Source: Eonycteris spelaea (lineage: Eukaryota; Chordata; Mammalia; Chiroptera; Pteropodidae). From it: a stretch of 64,000 nucleotides of DNA. How positions within the stretch are numbered: position 1 is the first letter of the stretch; the number at the start of each line of letters is the position of its first letter. This document shows, piece after piece, positions 12,101 through 20,494 of this stretch. The notes under the pieces are model-generated. The model searched no databases, was not told the origin of the DNA, and saw only the letters and a program-made list of their open reading frames with translations. Location of the stretch: contig PUFA01000564.1 in the NCBI GenBank assembly GCA_003508835.1, positions 62,001-126,000 of the forward strand, given 5' to 3'. The position numbers and the translations under genes were made by a program.

Positions 12101-15100
12101 TTTGAGCTTGTCCAGGCCGGCACGTGGTTGGAGATTTGAAGTGTGGGGGCCCCATGGGGACAGCTGGGCCCCAGTACCCCCGGCTCTGCCTGCTGGCCCC
12201 CCTTCTCCGTGAACTGCCTTCTCCTTCCCCTGTTGACTGAGGGGTAGGCCAGGTCCTAGGTCCCACGGGGTCCTGCTGCATCTGCGTGGACCCCACGGGG
12301 CCTGCCTGCCGCCTCGTCCCCTTCCTCTGGGTCCCAGGTCACTGTGTGAGTGTGATTTGTGCAGAGGAGGCCAGACACCCCGGCTCTCTGAGATGAGTGC
12401 AAGGGGAACCACCCTCCTCGCGCTGTGAGGCGCACATACCACGTGGCCCGCAAAGCGCTGGGCCCTCGGGCCGTGCAAAGTGTGTGTGTGTGGGAGCCCA
12501 CTTGCGGAGTGGGTGCCGCCGCGTGTCTGGGCAGCCTGGGATGGGGTGCCGACGGCCGTCCCAGGACTGAGGTCAGCCAGCACTAGCGTCGCACGGGGGC
12601 GCCCTGGTCCGGCCCGCAGTGTGCGTGCGTGTGCCAGGGTGCCTGTGCCCGTCGGAGCCGAGGAGCCAGATTCGCTGCACGGGACCTTCACGGGAGGAGG
12701 GGACCTCTGTGCTGCGGGTCACGTCCCAGCCCGCGCGGTGGCGTGTTCTGCTCACCCCGCCTCCGGGCGCTTTCATTGCTGGTCTTTGCGACGCCTTTTG
12801 ACTCCTCCCATCCTTCACGTCCCTCAGAGGTTTTCTGGCCTCCGTGCTCGTTAAACCCTTTCAGAGCAGGGCTGTGTGTTTTCAGCGGGCGCTTTGAGTG
12901 ACTCGTATACTGTCCCTTTTCCCCTAGGTTTGTCTGTAAAAATAACGGTGTGTTGTTTGAAAACCAGCTGCTTCAAATTGGACTTAAGTCTGAATTTCGG
13001 CAGAATTTAGGTATGTATTTTAATGACTTATTGAAAACTCCTCTTAGAAATTATGAGAGAAGGTATTTGTGAATCACACATCTGATAAGGGTTTGGATTC
13101 CAGGGTATGTAAAGTCCTCCAAGTCACCAGGAAAACAAGCACCCTAGTTAGAATACAGGCAAAGGACTTGAACTGACCCTTCATGAAAGAAGACGTGCAG
13201 ATGGCCAAAAGCATGTGAAAAGATGCTCAGCATCTCCAATCATCAGGGGAGTGCAAATCACACCCACAGTGAGAGACACCTTGCACCTGTCAGAGTGGCT
13301 ATAATCAAAAAAGCAGAGTGGATGGTGGTGAGGGCGTGGAGGAGCCAGACCCCGTGCACTGCTGGCGGGAGTGTCAGCTGGTGCAGCCGCTGTGGGAAGC
13401 AGTGTGCAGGCTCCTCAGACAGTTAAACAGAATTGCCACGTGCCCCCGCAGTCCCACTCCTGGGCACGTCCACCAAAGACTGGAAAGCAATGTCTTGAAA
13501 AGAGATTTACACCCCCGGGTTTATGGCAGCGTTAGTCACAGCAGCTGACACGCAGCCATGGACGATGGACGCGCAAAACGTGCTCCATCCGCACAGCCAG
13601 GTGTTACTCAGCCTGAGAAAGGAGGGCAGTTCTGTCACCTACACTGACATGGACCGACTTGAAGAAGTAGGTGGCGGTGCCAGGGCCTGGGTGGGTGGGA
13701 CTGAGTGTTTAATGCAGATATGAGTTCCAGTTTGGAATGAGGAGAAGGTTCTGGAGATGCCGGTGGCAATGGCAGCATAACCATGGGAACGTACCTGATG
13801 CCACTGAGCTGTGCACGTAAAAGGGTCAAGCTGGGAAACTTTATGTTCTGTGAATTGTACCACGGTTAAAAAAAAAGCTTTCGCGTCTTCCCCAAAATTA
13901 TGCCCCCTGTCCCCTGGGGCTGCTGCCGAGGGGTACTGCAGGCCCACGTCCCCTTGGGCTCTTGGGTCGAGCCAGGTGAGGACGCAGTGTCCTCTGATCT
14001 GTTAGAACAAACGGAAGCGTGACAAGAAGGAGAGACACGGTACCTGGCCTCCCAGGGGTCGGTAGGGGCGCAGCGAGGGCTCACAGCGGCTCTGGCCTGG
14101 GGCTTCTGTATCGAAAGCAGAGTGTGACACTTTATTCCCGCCGTGCTGAGGTGTGAGACTGGGCCTGGCGGCTGTGCCTGGATCTGGTTCCCAGTGGTTT
14201 AAACTGGGTGGGGTGGGGGTGCTGGCACCAACACCAAAGTGATTGTCCCTTTCAGGCTATTTGAGGGTCCCTGTCCGTTCTGAATTCAGAGGGCGTAACG
14301 GTGTTCACAGAGGTCGCGGTGAGATCTCTGTCGTGATCTGGGTCCCTGGAGGTGTCGCAGCGCCCTGAGCGTCCGCCTGCATGGAGTCCATGGGCACCGC
14401 TGGGGGGGCAAGGGTGCCCTGCCCGGGGCCCCAGGCAGGCAGGGGCTGGCACTGGCTGTGGTGCCCGAGAGGGTGCTGGGGCGCTTTGTGTGCTTCCTGT
14501 CCCCGCAGCAGGTGGGGCAGTGGAGGCTACGCACCCGGGGTGCTGGAGAGCAGGGGCCCCAGAGGAAGGGTGCCGTGGGGGAGAGGGGGGAGCACGGCAC
14601 TTTCCTCCGACGCAGCCAGGGTGGCGACGGGGCTTCTCCCTGTCCGCACTCAGGCTGCATGTGCAATGCCGTGTTGTTTTTTCCCTTCTAGGCCGGATGT
14701 TTATATTCTATGGTAACAAGACTTCCACGCAGTTCCTAAATTTCACTCCAACACTAATCTGCTCGGACGGCCTTCAGGCTGATATCCTTGGTTCTGTCTC
14801 CCCCACGCCTGTGACAGGCCGCCATTTGGGATTTAGAGGAGGGTTTGAGGAAGGTGTTCTTTTTTAAGTCAGGACAGAAGGTGTTTCTAGGTGCTGCAGT
14901 GAGCTCGGCTGGCCTTCGCACGGTGGAGAGCTGTTTATCGATGTAGAAGCAACGTGCCGGCGCCTGCCCCTGGCTCACCAGGCTCCTCGGCGCCCTGCTC
15001 GTTCCCTCTCGCTTTGCTCTCCTGTGCCACTGCGGTTCAGTCGCGCTAGCTCCCTGCCTCCTCTGGGGGTCTCCCGGACCCAGCTGCTGCTGCTAGTGGG

Positions 15101-18100
15101 GTGCGCAGGCCGGCTAGCCCGCCTGGGACTGCGGGCCGCACACTGTGGCCCACCGGGCGTTGGCTGCCGGCGGCTCAGTGTTCCGGCTGGAGACTTGGCC
15201 CTCGTAAACATCTGCAGTGTGATTAGAGCTGTCCCGGCCAGCGCCAGTGTCCCGGCCAGCGTCCAGACTGCCCACCCTCCCAGTCTGGGCTGGCCAGGTA
15301 GAGTGGTGCTGAGGAGAGGGTGCTGCCCACCCTGCCAAACCTCCCTGCAGGCCAAGCCTGCTTTTTTCTCAAGATAAGTACGTTTAAACATAGCTTGTTA
15401 AAGCCACATTTAAATCCGTGTGTGTCAGGTCACCTGACACACAGCCAGGAGCCTGGGCTTTGTACTTAGCCCCCTCTGGCACACTGCTTGCCTCTGGGCC
15501 CGGGGCTCATGGTCCCCACGTTGCAATGGCCTCCTTGACACGGACACATCTGAGCCTGCAGACCAAGCCCGTGGACCCGACGGTGGACGGGGGCGCACAG
15601 GTGCAGCAGGTGGTCAACATAGAGTGTGTGTCTGACTTCACGGAGGCGCCTGTGCTCAACATCCAGTTCAGGTAGGGCCCAGAGCTGGAGGGCCTGGGGC
15701 TGGCCCTGCGCGTAGCCATGTCCCTGGGACCTGTTTGTCCTCACTAAGCCTCAGCACCCTTCCTCAGAGGCTGTGGTGAGGACCGAGGGGGGACCCAGGA
15801 GGATGCTGGCACCAGCCACGCGCACTGCACACCAGCTACAGAGGGTGGCGTGGGGGGGGGGTGTGCCCGGGACCGCATGAGGCCAGTGCAGCCAGCACCG
15901 TGGGTCCTGGCAGGCGGTGTCCTCTGCCCAAGGCCCAGTGCTTTCCAGCTGGGGAGCGGGGCGCCTGCCCCACGCCTGCCACCCCAGAGTCCGCTGCAGA
16001 GTTGGGCCCCCAAACCCCTGTCAGGGGTGTGGCTTCGCGTCGTGCTCCCTGCACACACACCTTTTGGTTTTTTTTTTTTTTTTGATTGTTTTTTGTGTTA
16101 CTACTGGTTCATCGCTATTGTTGCCAGTGACGACAGAGAGTACGTGACCAGCCAGTTCTCTGTGGGGCGTTTGGAAGGTTAAATGTTTGGAACAACACCT
16201 ATTCAAACATTAAAAGCACAGAAAACCAAAGATTGTGTACTTTGTAGAATTTAGGGAAATAGACATGGGAAATTTTGCTCTCCATGGAGAATTTTTTCTT
16301 AGTCTCTTCACGGAAAAAGAAAGAAGCCCTGACCCAACTAGCACTAACTGGAGTAGAAGACGGGCTGAGGGGGGAAGTGAGAGGAGGTGGGGTGCTAGGG
16401 TCGGGGTGTCCTGCCCGAGGCCTGTCCTGCGGTTTGGTCAGCCCCATGGCGCTTGCCCGAGGAGCAGGGCCGACGTGCGCAGTGTGCCCGGCGTGCAGGC
16501 CCTTGTCTGACCGGCATGCTCACTGAGAGATGAGCCTGAGGCTCCGCAACCCCTTTGGGCTGCTCCGCCCGCCTTGTCAGGACAGCCCCCCGAGGAGGCG
16601 GGAGCCCCGCCACCTTGCACTGTGCCCTGGAGATGTGCACCTGGGGCTCCAGGGCCTCTGCTGTCCACGTCTTTTCTGCACGTCTCTTTTGGCTGCAGGT
16701 ATGGGGGAACCTTCCAGAATGTGTCTGTCAAGCTTCCCATCACGCTCAACAAGTTTTTCCAGCCCACGGAAATGGCCTCTCAGGATTTCTTTCAGCGCTG
16801 GAAACAGCTGAGCAAGTGAGCGGCTGTCCTGTGTGGTGGGCGCAAGGTGGGGGGCAGCCGTCCTTTGTGGGGGGGCCCGCGGGGGAGGGTGGGGCCTGGA
16901 GGCTGGAGCCTTTTGATTTCTGACTTGCTGAAGGTGCTGTCTGTCTTTGTCATAGCCCCCAACAAGAAGTGCAGAACATTTTTAAGGCAAAGCATCCAAT
17001 GGACACAGAAATCACCAAAGCCAAGGTGACTGCCTTGTTCATGGCATTCCCAGGTCGGGACACCGTGGGGGCTCTTGAAGGAGCCGCTGTGTTCCCACGC
17101 ACAGCCATGGCCTGTTCCCTAACTCTTCTGCTTCTTTTGCACAGATTATTGGGTTTGGTTCTGCACTCCTTGAAGAAGTTGATCCCAATCCTGCAAATTT
17201 TGTGGGAGCCGGTATCATCCACACCAAAACCAGCCAGATTGGGTGCTTACTGCGTTTGGAGCCGAATTTACAAGCCCAGGTCAGGCCTTTTGAGGAAATA
17301 GCTAAATATACGGAAGTGTATTTTTATTGAGGTGTGATTTATAAACAGTGGGATACGTAGATCCTAAGTGTCGTAGTTTGATGAATTTCAGCAGATGCGC
17401 ACACGTGTATAGCCCCCACCACCCTATTCATACACATGATGTTTTGTCACCCAGGAAGTTCCCTGGTGCCCCCTTTCTGCCAGCTGCAACCTCCCCCAGA
17501 GGCAGCTGCTATGGGGCCCACACGGGCTGCGTCAGCCCCCGAGTTGCTGCGTGCGCAGTGGTTGGCCCTAGTGGTGGCTGTGGGGCATCCCTGTGCCCCA
17601 GCTGGTCTGCCCAGCCCTCCTGGGGCCGGCACAGTTCCGGGCCATGTGGAGCAGAGCGGCTGCAGGTGTTGGGTGGGCGTGCAGATGTCTGTTTTCACTT
17701 CCCGTGAGCGACACCGGGCGCAGAGTCATGGCTCTTAGGCGCACGCGGGTGAGTGCACAGGAAGCTGCCAGGCTGCTTCCCAGAGCAGCCAGAGTTCTTG
17801 TCCCCCTGGCCGCGTCTGAAGGACCCGGCGGCTTCCTGCGCACCGTGGCACTCGTCATTGTCAGACGCGTGCAGCGTGCCCGAGTCTTCGTAAAGCGGCG
17901 GGTGCCTTCAGAGCAGGGCGGAGGCGGCAGCCCAGGGCGCGCGGGGCAGGGCTCGGCTGCGGCCATGTGCTCCGCGGGCGACGTCCTGAGGCCCCGCGCG
18001 CCCGGCGCCTGCTCACCTGCCGCGCTCTCTTGTTGCAGATGTACCGACTCACGCTGCGGACCAGCAAGGAGACCGTGTCCCAGAGGCTGTGCGAGCTGCT

Positions 18101-18116
18101 GTCGGAGCAGTTCTGA
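1..18116 (+). CDS. AP2A2: AP2A2, AP-2 complex subunit alpha-2 (3' half, 14 exons, truncated at left window edge)
   Basis: This is the large alpha-C subunit of the AP-2 adaptor, which acts at the plasma membrane in clathrin-mediated endocytosis. Spliced exons read as about 610 residues, the C-terminal two thirds of a ~939-residue protein. In order they give the end of the HEAT-like trunk ([10 protein letters not shown] to VASTDIL-type sequence), a Lys-rich then Pro/Ser/Ala-rich hinge, and the bilobal appendage that starts around [10 protein letters not shown]. The platform motif [10 protein letters not shown] carries the Phe/Trp known in this family to bind DPF/W and FxDxF motifs of endocytic accessory proteins. 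The ending [10 protein letters not shown] then stop matches AP2A2 better than AP2A1. Join: 1-161, 1235-1372, 3613-3795, 4311-4408, 5538-5769, 5853-6018, 9944-10103, 12928-13010, 14692-14781, 15548-15671, 16699-16815, 16956-17025, 17145-17279, 18039-18116. Phases agree at every junction, but the hinge between exons 5853-6018 and 9944-10103 reads out of the orthologous frame (see findings). Confidence 0.97.
162..1234 (+). other. AP2A2 intron, GC-AG class
   Basis: The intron begins GCAAGT, the strong consensus for GC donors, and ends with ...gttccccag. It contains a small AT-rich island near 485-600. I see no other gene or recognisable repeat in it. Confidence 0.9.
1235..1372 (+). CDS. AP2A2: AP2A2 exon (window exon 2)
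   Basis: Trunk solenoid, 46 codons in phase 0, from [18 protein letters not shown] to YAIREEI. The acceptor is ccccag and the donor is gtgagt. Residues are near-identical to vertebrate alpha-2 adaptin. Confidence 0.97.
1373..3612 (+). other. AP2A2 intron (2.2 kb), nothing else recognised
   Basis: GC-rich intron with T/GT-rich patches. Long open frames here on both strands lack family resemblance and look like GC-driven shadows. No repeat family could be named by eye. Confidence 0.7.
3613..3795 (+). CDS. AP2A2: AP2A2 exon (window exon 3)
   Basis: Trunk solenoid, 61 codons in phase 0, [17 protein letters not shown] through GYAAKTVFE. The acceptor is gtgcag and the donor is gtgcgg. Confidence 0.97.
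3796..4310 (+). other. AP2A2 intron (515 bp)
   Basis: Canonical GT-AG intron ending cggccccacag. GC-rich, with no feature recognised. Confidence 0.7.
4311..4408 (+). CDS. AP2A2: AP2A2 exon (window exon 4)
   Basis: Trunk solenoid, [20 protein letters not shown] to GDPRS. It ends in phase 2 (AG|gtgagc); the Ser codon is completed by the first base of the exon at 5538. Confidence 0.96.
4801..5545 (+). repeat. GC-rich minisatellite, ~36-bp unit, about 21 copies, ending at an AP2A2 3' splice site
   Basis: The unit carries CCATCGGCCCCCTGACC then TGCCCGCCCCGTCTGCCCG, and copies are spaced 33-38 bp. Spacing varies through small indels in the C runs. The last copy contains the real acceptor: ccatcgcag|CCCCCTGACG at 5529-5547. 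Three earlier copies (AG at 4881-4882, 5097-5098 and 5462-5463) carry the same cgcag|CCCCCTGAC string. The array therefore looks derived from, or homogenised with, the intron-exon junction. It fills most of the intron 4409-5537. Long open frames on both strands inside it are repeat artefacts. Confidence 0.93.
5538..5769 (+). CDS. AP2A2: AP2A2 exon (window exon 5)
   Basis: End of the trunk; it reads [19 protein letters not shown] through VASTDIL. The start at 5538 is fixed by the phase-2 end of the previous exon and by the cgcag acceptor inside the last minisatellite copy. The donor is gtgggc, followed by a very short 83-nt intron. Confidence 0.95.
5853..6018 (+). CDS. AP2A2: AP2A2 exon (window exon 6), start of the hinge
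   Basis: [20 protein letters not shown] followed by [10 protein letters not shown] marks the trunk-to-hinge transition. From about 5987 the orthologous frame (PEPAPAS-type sequence) is found in a different frame. The printed sequence has GGGG before CCCGAG where six Gs would give the usual NGGPEPAP. The exon therefore ends in apparent phase 1 instead of phase 0. Confidence 0.9.
6019..9943 (+). other. AP2A2 intron (3.9 kb)
   Basis: Canonical GT-AG intron ending cctgttttgcag. Apart from the 37-bp minisatellite at 9576-9797 I see only moderately GC-rich unique sequence and no gene. Confidence 0.7.
9576..9797 (+). repeat. Minisatellite, 37-bp unit x 6
   Basis: Six near-perfect tandem copies of a unit starting GAGATGGGGACTCGTCCTCC and ending GATGGGTGACCTT. 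One copy has gatgagg in place of gatgggg. It lies about 150 bp upstream of the AP2A2 exon at 9944. The near identity suggests recent expansion. Confidence 0.96.
9944..10103 (+). CDS. AP2A2: AP2A2 exon (window exon 7), hinge to appendage linker
   Basis: The 5' half is conserved in one frame ([19 protein letters not shown]). The 3' half is conserved in another ([18 protein letters not shown] to SEDNFAR). The switch lies near 9993-10005 in a CCGCCCCGCGGG stretch, where one base fewer than expected is present. The exon ends in phase 2 and joins GTTTGTCTG at 12928. Its acceptor is gttttgcag. Confidence 0.9.
10104..12927 (+). other. AP2A2 intron (2.8 kb)
   Basis: Canonical GT-AG intron with a T-rich stretch near 10670-10740 and a short GT/GC run near 10355. 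A weak MIR-like snatch near 11600-11640 is too short to call. No gene seen. Confidence 0.65.
12928..13010 (+). CDS. AP2A2: AP2A2 exon (window exon 8), appendage start
   Basis: [20 protein letters not shown] through KSEFRQNL begins the immunoglobulin-like lobe of the ear. The acceptor is ttcccctag, the donor is gtatgt, and the exon ends in phase 1 (G|GC for the next Gly). Confidence 0.97.
13011..14691 (+). other. AP2A2 intron (1.7 kb), half LINE-1
   Basis: Canonical GT-AG intron; the LINE-1 remnant occupies about 13040-13878. The remaining ~800 bp is GC-rich unique sequence without recognised features. Confidence 0.8.
13040..13878 (+). mobile_element. LINE-1 3' end (ORF2 C-terminus and 3' UTR), sense, old
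   Basis: The sequence aligns by eye with the L1 3' region: ATCTGATAAGGGTTTGGATTC near 13080, GATGCTCAGCATCTCCAATC near 13222, CACTGCTGGCGGGAGTGTCA near 13358, CCCACTCCTGGGCACGTCC, then a 3' UTR ending TGAATTGTACCACGGTTAAA plus a short A run at 13868-13876. It is heavily substituted and untranslatable. It lies inside an AP2A2 intron. Confidence 0.88.
14692..14781 (+). CDS. AP2A2: AP2A2 exon (window exon 9)
   Basis: Appendage: [19 protein letters not shown] to ICSDGLQA. The donor is not GT. The exon ends at ...CAGGCTG and the intron begins ATATCCTT, so the GAT codon for Asp is completed by AT at 15548. Confidence 0.95.
14782..15547 (+). other. AP2A2 U12-type AT-AC intron
   Basis: The 5' splice site ATATCCTT at 14782-14789 matches the minor-spliceosome consensus over its first eight bases. 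CTCCTTGAC at 15531-15539 matches the U12 branch site, with the branch A at 15538. The intron ends in AC at 15547, nine bases further on. No GT-AG alternative keeps the conserved LQxxLxLQTKPV reading frame. Confidence 0.93.
15548..15671 (+). CDS. AP2A2: AP2A2 exon (window exon 10)
   Basis: Appendage: [20 protein letters not shown] to VLNIQFR. The start is set by the AC end of the U12-type intron; any other start brings an in-frame stop or breaks homology. It ends in phase 2, with donor gtaggg. Confidence 0.95.
15672..16698 (+). other. AP2A2 intron (1.0 kb) with AT-rich island
   Basis: Canonical GT-AG intron. A T16-type run at about 16066-16083 begins a ~280-bp AT-rich island (16060-16350) that contrasts with the GC-rich surroundings. 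It is probably an old transposon piece that I cannot assign. Confidence 0.65.
16699..16815 (+). CDS. AP2A2: AP2A2 exon (window exon 11), appendage platform
   Basis: [20 protein letters not shown] to FQRWKQLSN. It contains the platform Phe and Trp (QDFFQRW) that contact DPF/DPW ligands in this family. It ends in phase 2 at AA|gtgagc. Confidence 0.97.
16956..17025 (+). CDS. AP2A2: AP2A2 exon (window exon 12)
   Basis: Platform subdomain, [20 protein letters not shown] to TKAK. The acceptor is gtcatag and the donor is gtgact. Confidence 0.97.
17145..17279 (+). CDS. AP2A2: AP2A2 exon (window exon 13)
   Basis: Platform subdomain, 45 codons in phase 0, [20 protein letters not shown] to EPNLQAQ. 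The donor gtcagg is weak but conserved in position. Confidence 0.96.
17280..18038 (+). other. AP2A2 last intron
   Basis: Starts with an antisense LINE-1 fragment at about 17317-17475. The rest is GC-rich unique sequence ending ctcttgttgcag. Confidence 0.75.
17317..17475 (-). mobile_element. LINE-1 3' UTR fragment, antisense, old
   Basis: TTTTTATTGAGGTGTGATTT followed by TTTGATGAATTTCAGCAG and CCACCACCCTATTCATACA matches the reverse complement of old mammalian L1 3' ends (TTTATTGAGGTATAATT type). No open frame remains. Confidence 0.7.
18039..18116 (+). CDS. AP2A2: AP2A2 terminal coding exon
   Basis: [20 protein letters not shown] then LSEQF and TGA at 18114-18116. This is the conserved C-terminus of alpha-2 adaptin. 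Confidence 0.97.
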   Translation: MYRLTLRTSKETVSQRLCELLSEQF

Positions 18117-18425
18117 CGGACGCGGCGGAGGGCGGGCCCGGGCGCCCGCCTCCCCACCGCCGCTGCGTCTTCAGCATGTGCTGCACGCACGCGCCCCTCT
18201 GCGTGTCGAGGCGCAAGGCAGCACCCAGCCTGCCCTCCGCCCCGTCCCTTCCTGTGTGGATGGGGACGCCAGTAAGCAGTTTAAGAAGGAAAGGCTGAGC
18301 CTGGACTGCAGCCGGCCTGCTGAGTCAGGAGGGAGCGTGGATCCTGGGGTCAGTTTTTATAGAAATCAAGACAGTTCTGTGGTTAAGTCTACAAATTAAA
18401 GGGAAATTAGACATTTGGATGAAAG
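18117..18425 (+). other. AP2A2: AP2A2 3' UTR
   Basis: The 3' UTR follows the stop at 18116 and runs to a likely cleavage site about 15-25 nt after the ATTAAA at 18395-18400. GT-rich sequence follows (ctgaactcgtgttg). A longer UTR using distal signals cannot be excluded. Confidence 0.7.
18395..18400 (+). promoter_or_regulatory. Poly(A) signal ATTAAA for AP2A2
   Basis: Common variant hexamer about 280 nt after the stop, in a locally A-rich stretch and followed by a GT-rich downstream element. Confidence 0.75.
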
Positions 18426-19944
18426 CGGACACGTTTCTGAACTCGTGTTGAAACGCCGCCCCGCGGTTGCTGCTAGTTCACCTGTGCCTCTCGGAGGGGA
18501 GCGGCGGCGTGCTCAGTGGGGGTCGAGGTCTCGACTAGGCCATGGCTGACGCCGGGTTCGGGGGCTATGGGACGAGGAGCACGTGTGGCCCGACCCTGCG
18601 CGCAGGGCCCTGGTGCCGGAGCACGGAGCCCGCGGGCCGAGGACCGGATGCTGGCAGCGTTTGTTTTTCCCGACTCTCCGCCAAGCCGGGTCCTCGCTGG
18701 GGCTGATCGCTTTTCCGGGCCAGCGCTGAGGTCGCAAGGGCCGTCGGGCTGTTCGCAGCGTGGGGCACGGGCTGCGGGTGGCTCTGGCGGTGTGCGCTGG
18801 CCTCCCTCTGATCTGGGCTTCCGATACGTGCACGGCCCCCATGGTGGCCAGGGACTGGTTCTCATGGGTGGTTGGGGCATTACATGGGACTAGCAGAGAA
18901 GGTTCTGGAAGGCGAGCTGGCCTCTTCCCTGGGGTGGCCGTAGGTGTTGGTGCACTGTTCCTGGGGTCACAGCGGCAGCTGGCGCCGCGGGCCTTGGGGA
19001 GGAGGGAGGGCTGCGTGTGCCGCCAGCGCGCGGAGAGCCGGCCACGGCACCGCGGCAGCCTGTCCCTGCGCGATGTGCTCGCCTTCGGGCTGTCGTACTC
19101 GTCGCTCGCACGGGCCGCCAGGCTGCACGCCGGCACCCGAGGCGGCCGGCCCCAGAGCAGAGCTGAGCCAGGGCCGGAGCGTGGGGGCGGCAGGCGCGTG
19201 CTGCCGGTTTTGTCTGGTGCTGGCACTCAAGGGGCCTGGGAAGAGCCAGGGCCCGTCACGGCCCCCTGGCTTCCCGGCAGGCACTGGGCTCCCCAGAGAT
19301 GCGCCGTGGGCCCACATGGGGCCTGTGCTGTGGCGCGCGTCCGGGCGGCAGCGTCCGCAGCGTCAGTGATGCTGCCGGACGCCGTGGCCACCCCACCCAG
19401 GGTCCCCACCCCGCTGCTCCGTGCACGGCCCACAGGGCCTGCGGCCGCGTGCATGGCGGCCAGTGGCAGGGGCTCGGGGCTTGCCCTGGATGGGGCCGGC
19501 CCCCAGAGCACCGTCGCCAGGCCACAGGCGGAAGCACAGTGCATCGCAGGGGCCGTGCTTCAGCTACGCATGGTGGTTGGGCGGTGTGGACCCGCCCGAG
19601 GGCATTTCAGCCCCGGCTCTCGCCACTCTCGCCACTCGGAAGCGTGTGTCAGGGTCTCCTGCCTTTCGGAGGGCTTCGGTTTAAGGGGCGAGTGGGACCT
19701 GGCGCTTCTTTCCAGGGGATGAGCCTGCAGAGCTCATGTGGGGGTGACCCCAGCCAGATGGGCTCAGGGTTTCACAGGGCGGAGGGCTGCTCAGGGGAGT
19801 TCTGAGCAAGGCATGGGCCCTGGGGGTTGGCCTGAGAAGGACGAGCGGGCCCACGGCAGGGGCCCGGGGCCCGGCGGGCCTCGGGGGGCAGGGGCTCGCG
19901 AGTGCCCGGGGGGCGTGGGAGACAACACAGGCAACGACACGCGG
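18426..19944. other. AP2A2-MUC6 tail-to-tail spacer
   Basis: About 1.5 kb of GC-rich sequence between the two converging poly(A) sites. Long open frames, for example 18760-19722 on the plus strand, lack any recognisable domain and are most likely GC shadows. No gene, RNA or repeat recognised. Confidence 0.65.
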
Positions 19945-19968
19945 CTTCGCTGCCTCGTCTGATGCTGG

Positions 19969-19974
19969 TTTATT
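19969..19974 (-). promoter_or_regulatory. Poly(A) signal AATAAA for MUC6
   Basis: TTTATT on the plus strand reads AATAAA on the minus strand, about 340 nt beyond the MUC6 stop. Cleavage is expected near 19945-19955. Confidence 0.8.
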
Positions 19975-20316
19975 TGTCCTCAGTTCACAGGGTGCCTGTC
20001 GCTCACGGTGGCTGTGGTGCCCCCGCCCCAGAGCAGCCTATAGGTGGGCCAGTGACCGTGCTGGGTCCCTCCCCGACTGCATGGCGCCCCTGCTGACCTG
20101 AGCCCCCTCCCGACCCAGGGACCCCCTCTGGAGCCGCCTTCCTCCCAGCCCCTGCCCCAGGGGCCTGTTCCGATGAGGCTGGGCAGCTGCCTTCGGAAGC
20201 TGGCAGGCCGTGTGGACCACCCACTGATGATGTGGCCGGCAGTCTGTGGTTGGGGGGCCCGGGCAGAGGGGCTGGCGGCGCGGGAGCAGGGCCCTGTGCT
20301 CACTGCGGGCCCGCGC

Positions 20317-20494
20317 CTAGCCCCCGCAGCGCTGGGCGCTGCACACGCAGCTGCTGAACCCCTGCAGCACGAGCACCAGCCGCCGGCCCTGCGCCCCGGG
20401 GCCCGGGCAGGCCAGCACCACCTGCCTCTCGTGTGCGCCGCGCGGTTGGCAGCAGCCGCAGTGGGTGTCCACTTGCTTGGTGTCCACATTGAAG
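20317..20494 (-). CDS. MUC6: MUC6 last exon, cystine-knot domain end
   Basis: SFNVDTKQVDTHCGCCQPRG through FSSCVCSAQRCGG then TAG (plus-strand 20317-20319). The CGCC pair and the final CVC and RC cysteines are the CTCK pattern used for C-terminal dimerisation in gel-forming mucins. Confidence 0.95.

Noticed and set aside
14771..14790. GC donor (CAG|gctgat) for the AP2A2 exon ending near 14777
   Set aside because: It lacks donor consensus and would break phase. The ATATCCTT/CTCCTTGAC/AC set explains the junction exactly.
15740..15800. Possible MIR element in an AP2A2 intron
   Set aside because: Only a short snatch (actaagcctcagcacccttcctcag) resembles the MIR core; too little to call.
18760..19722. 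320-codon plus-strand open frame between AP2A2 and MUC6
   Set aside because: Ala/Gly/Arg-rich GC shadow without domains, between two poly(A) signals; no promoter or splice evidence.
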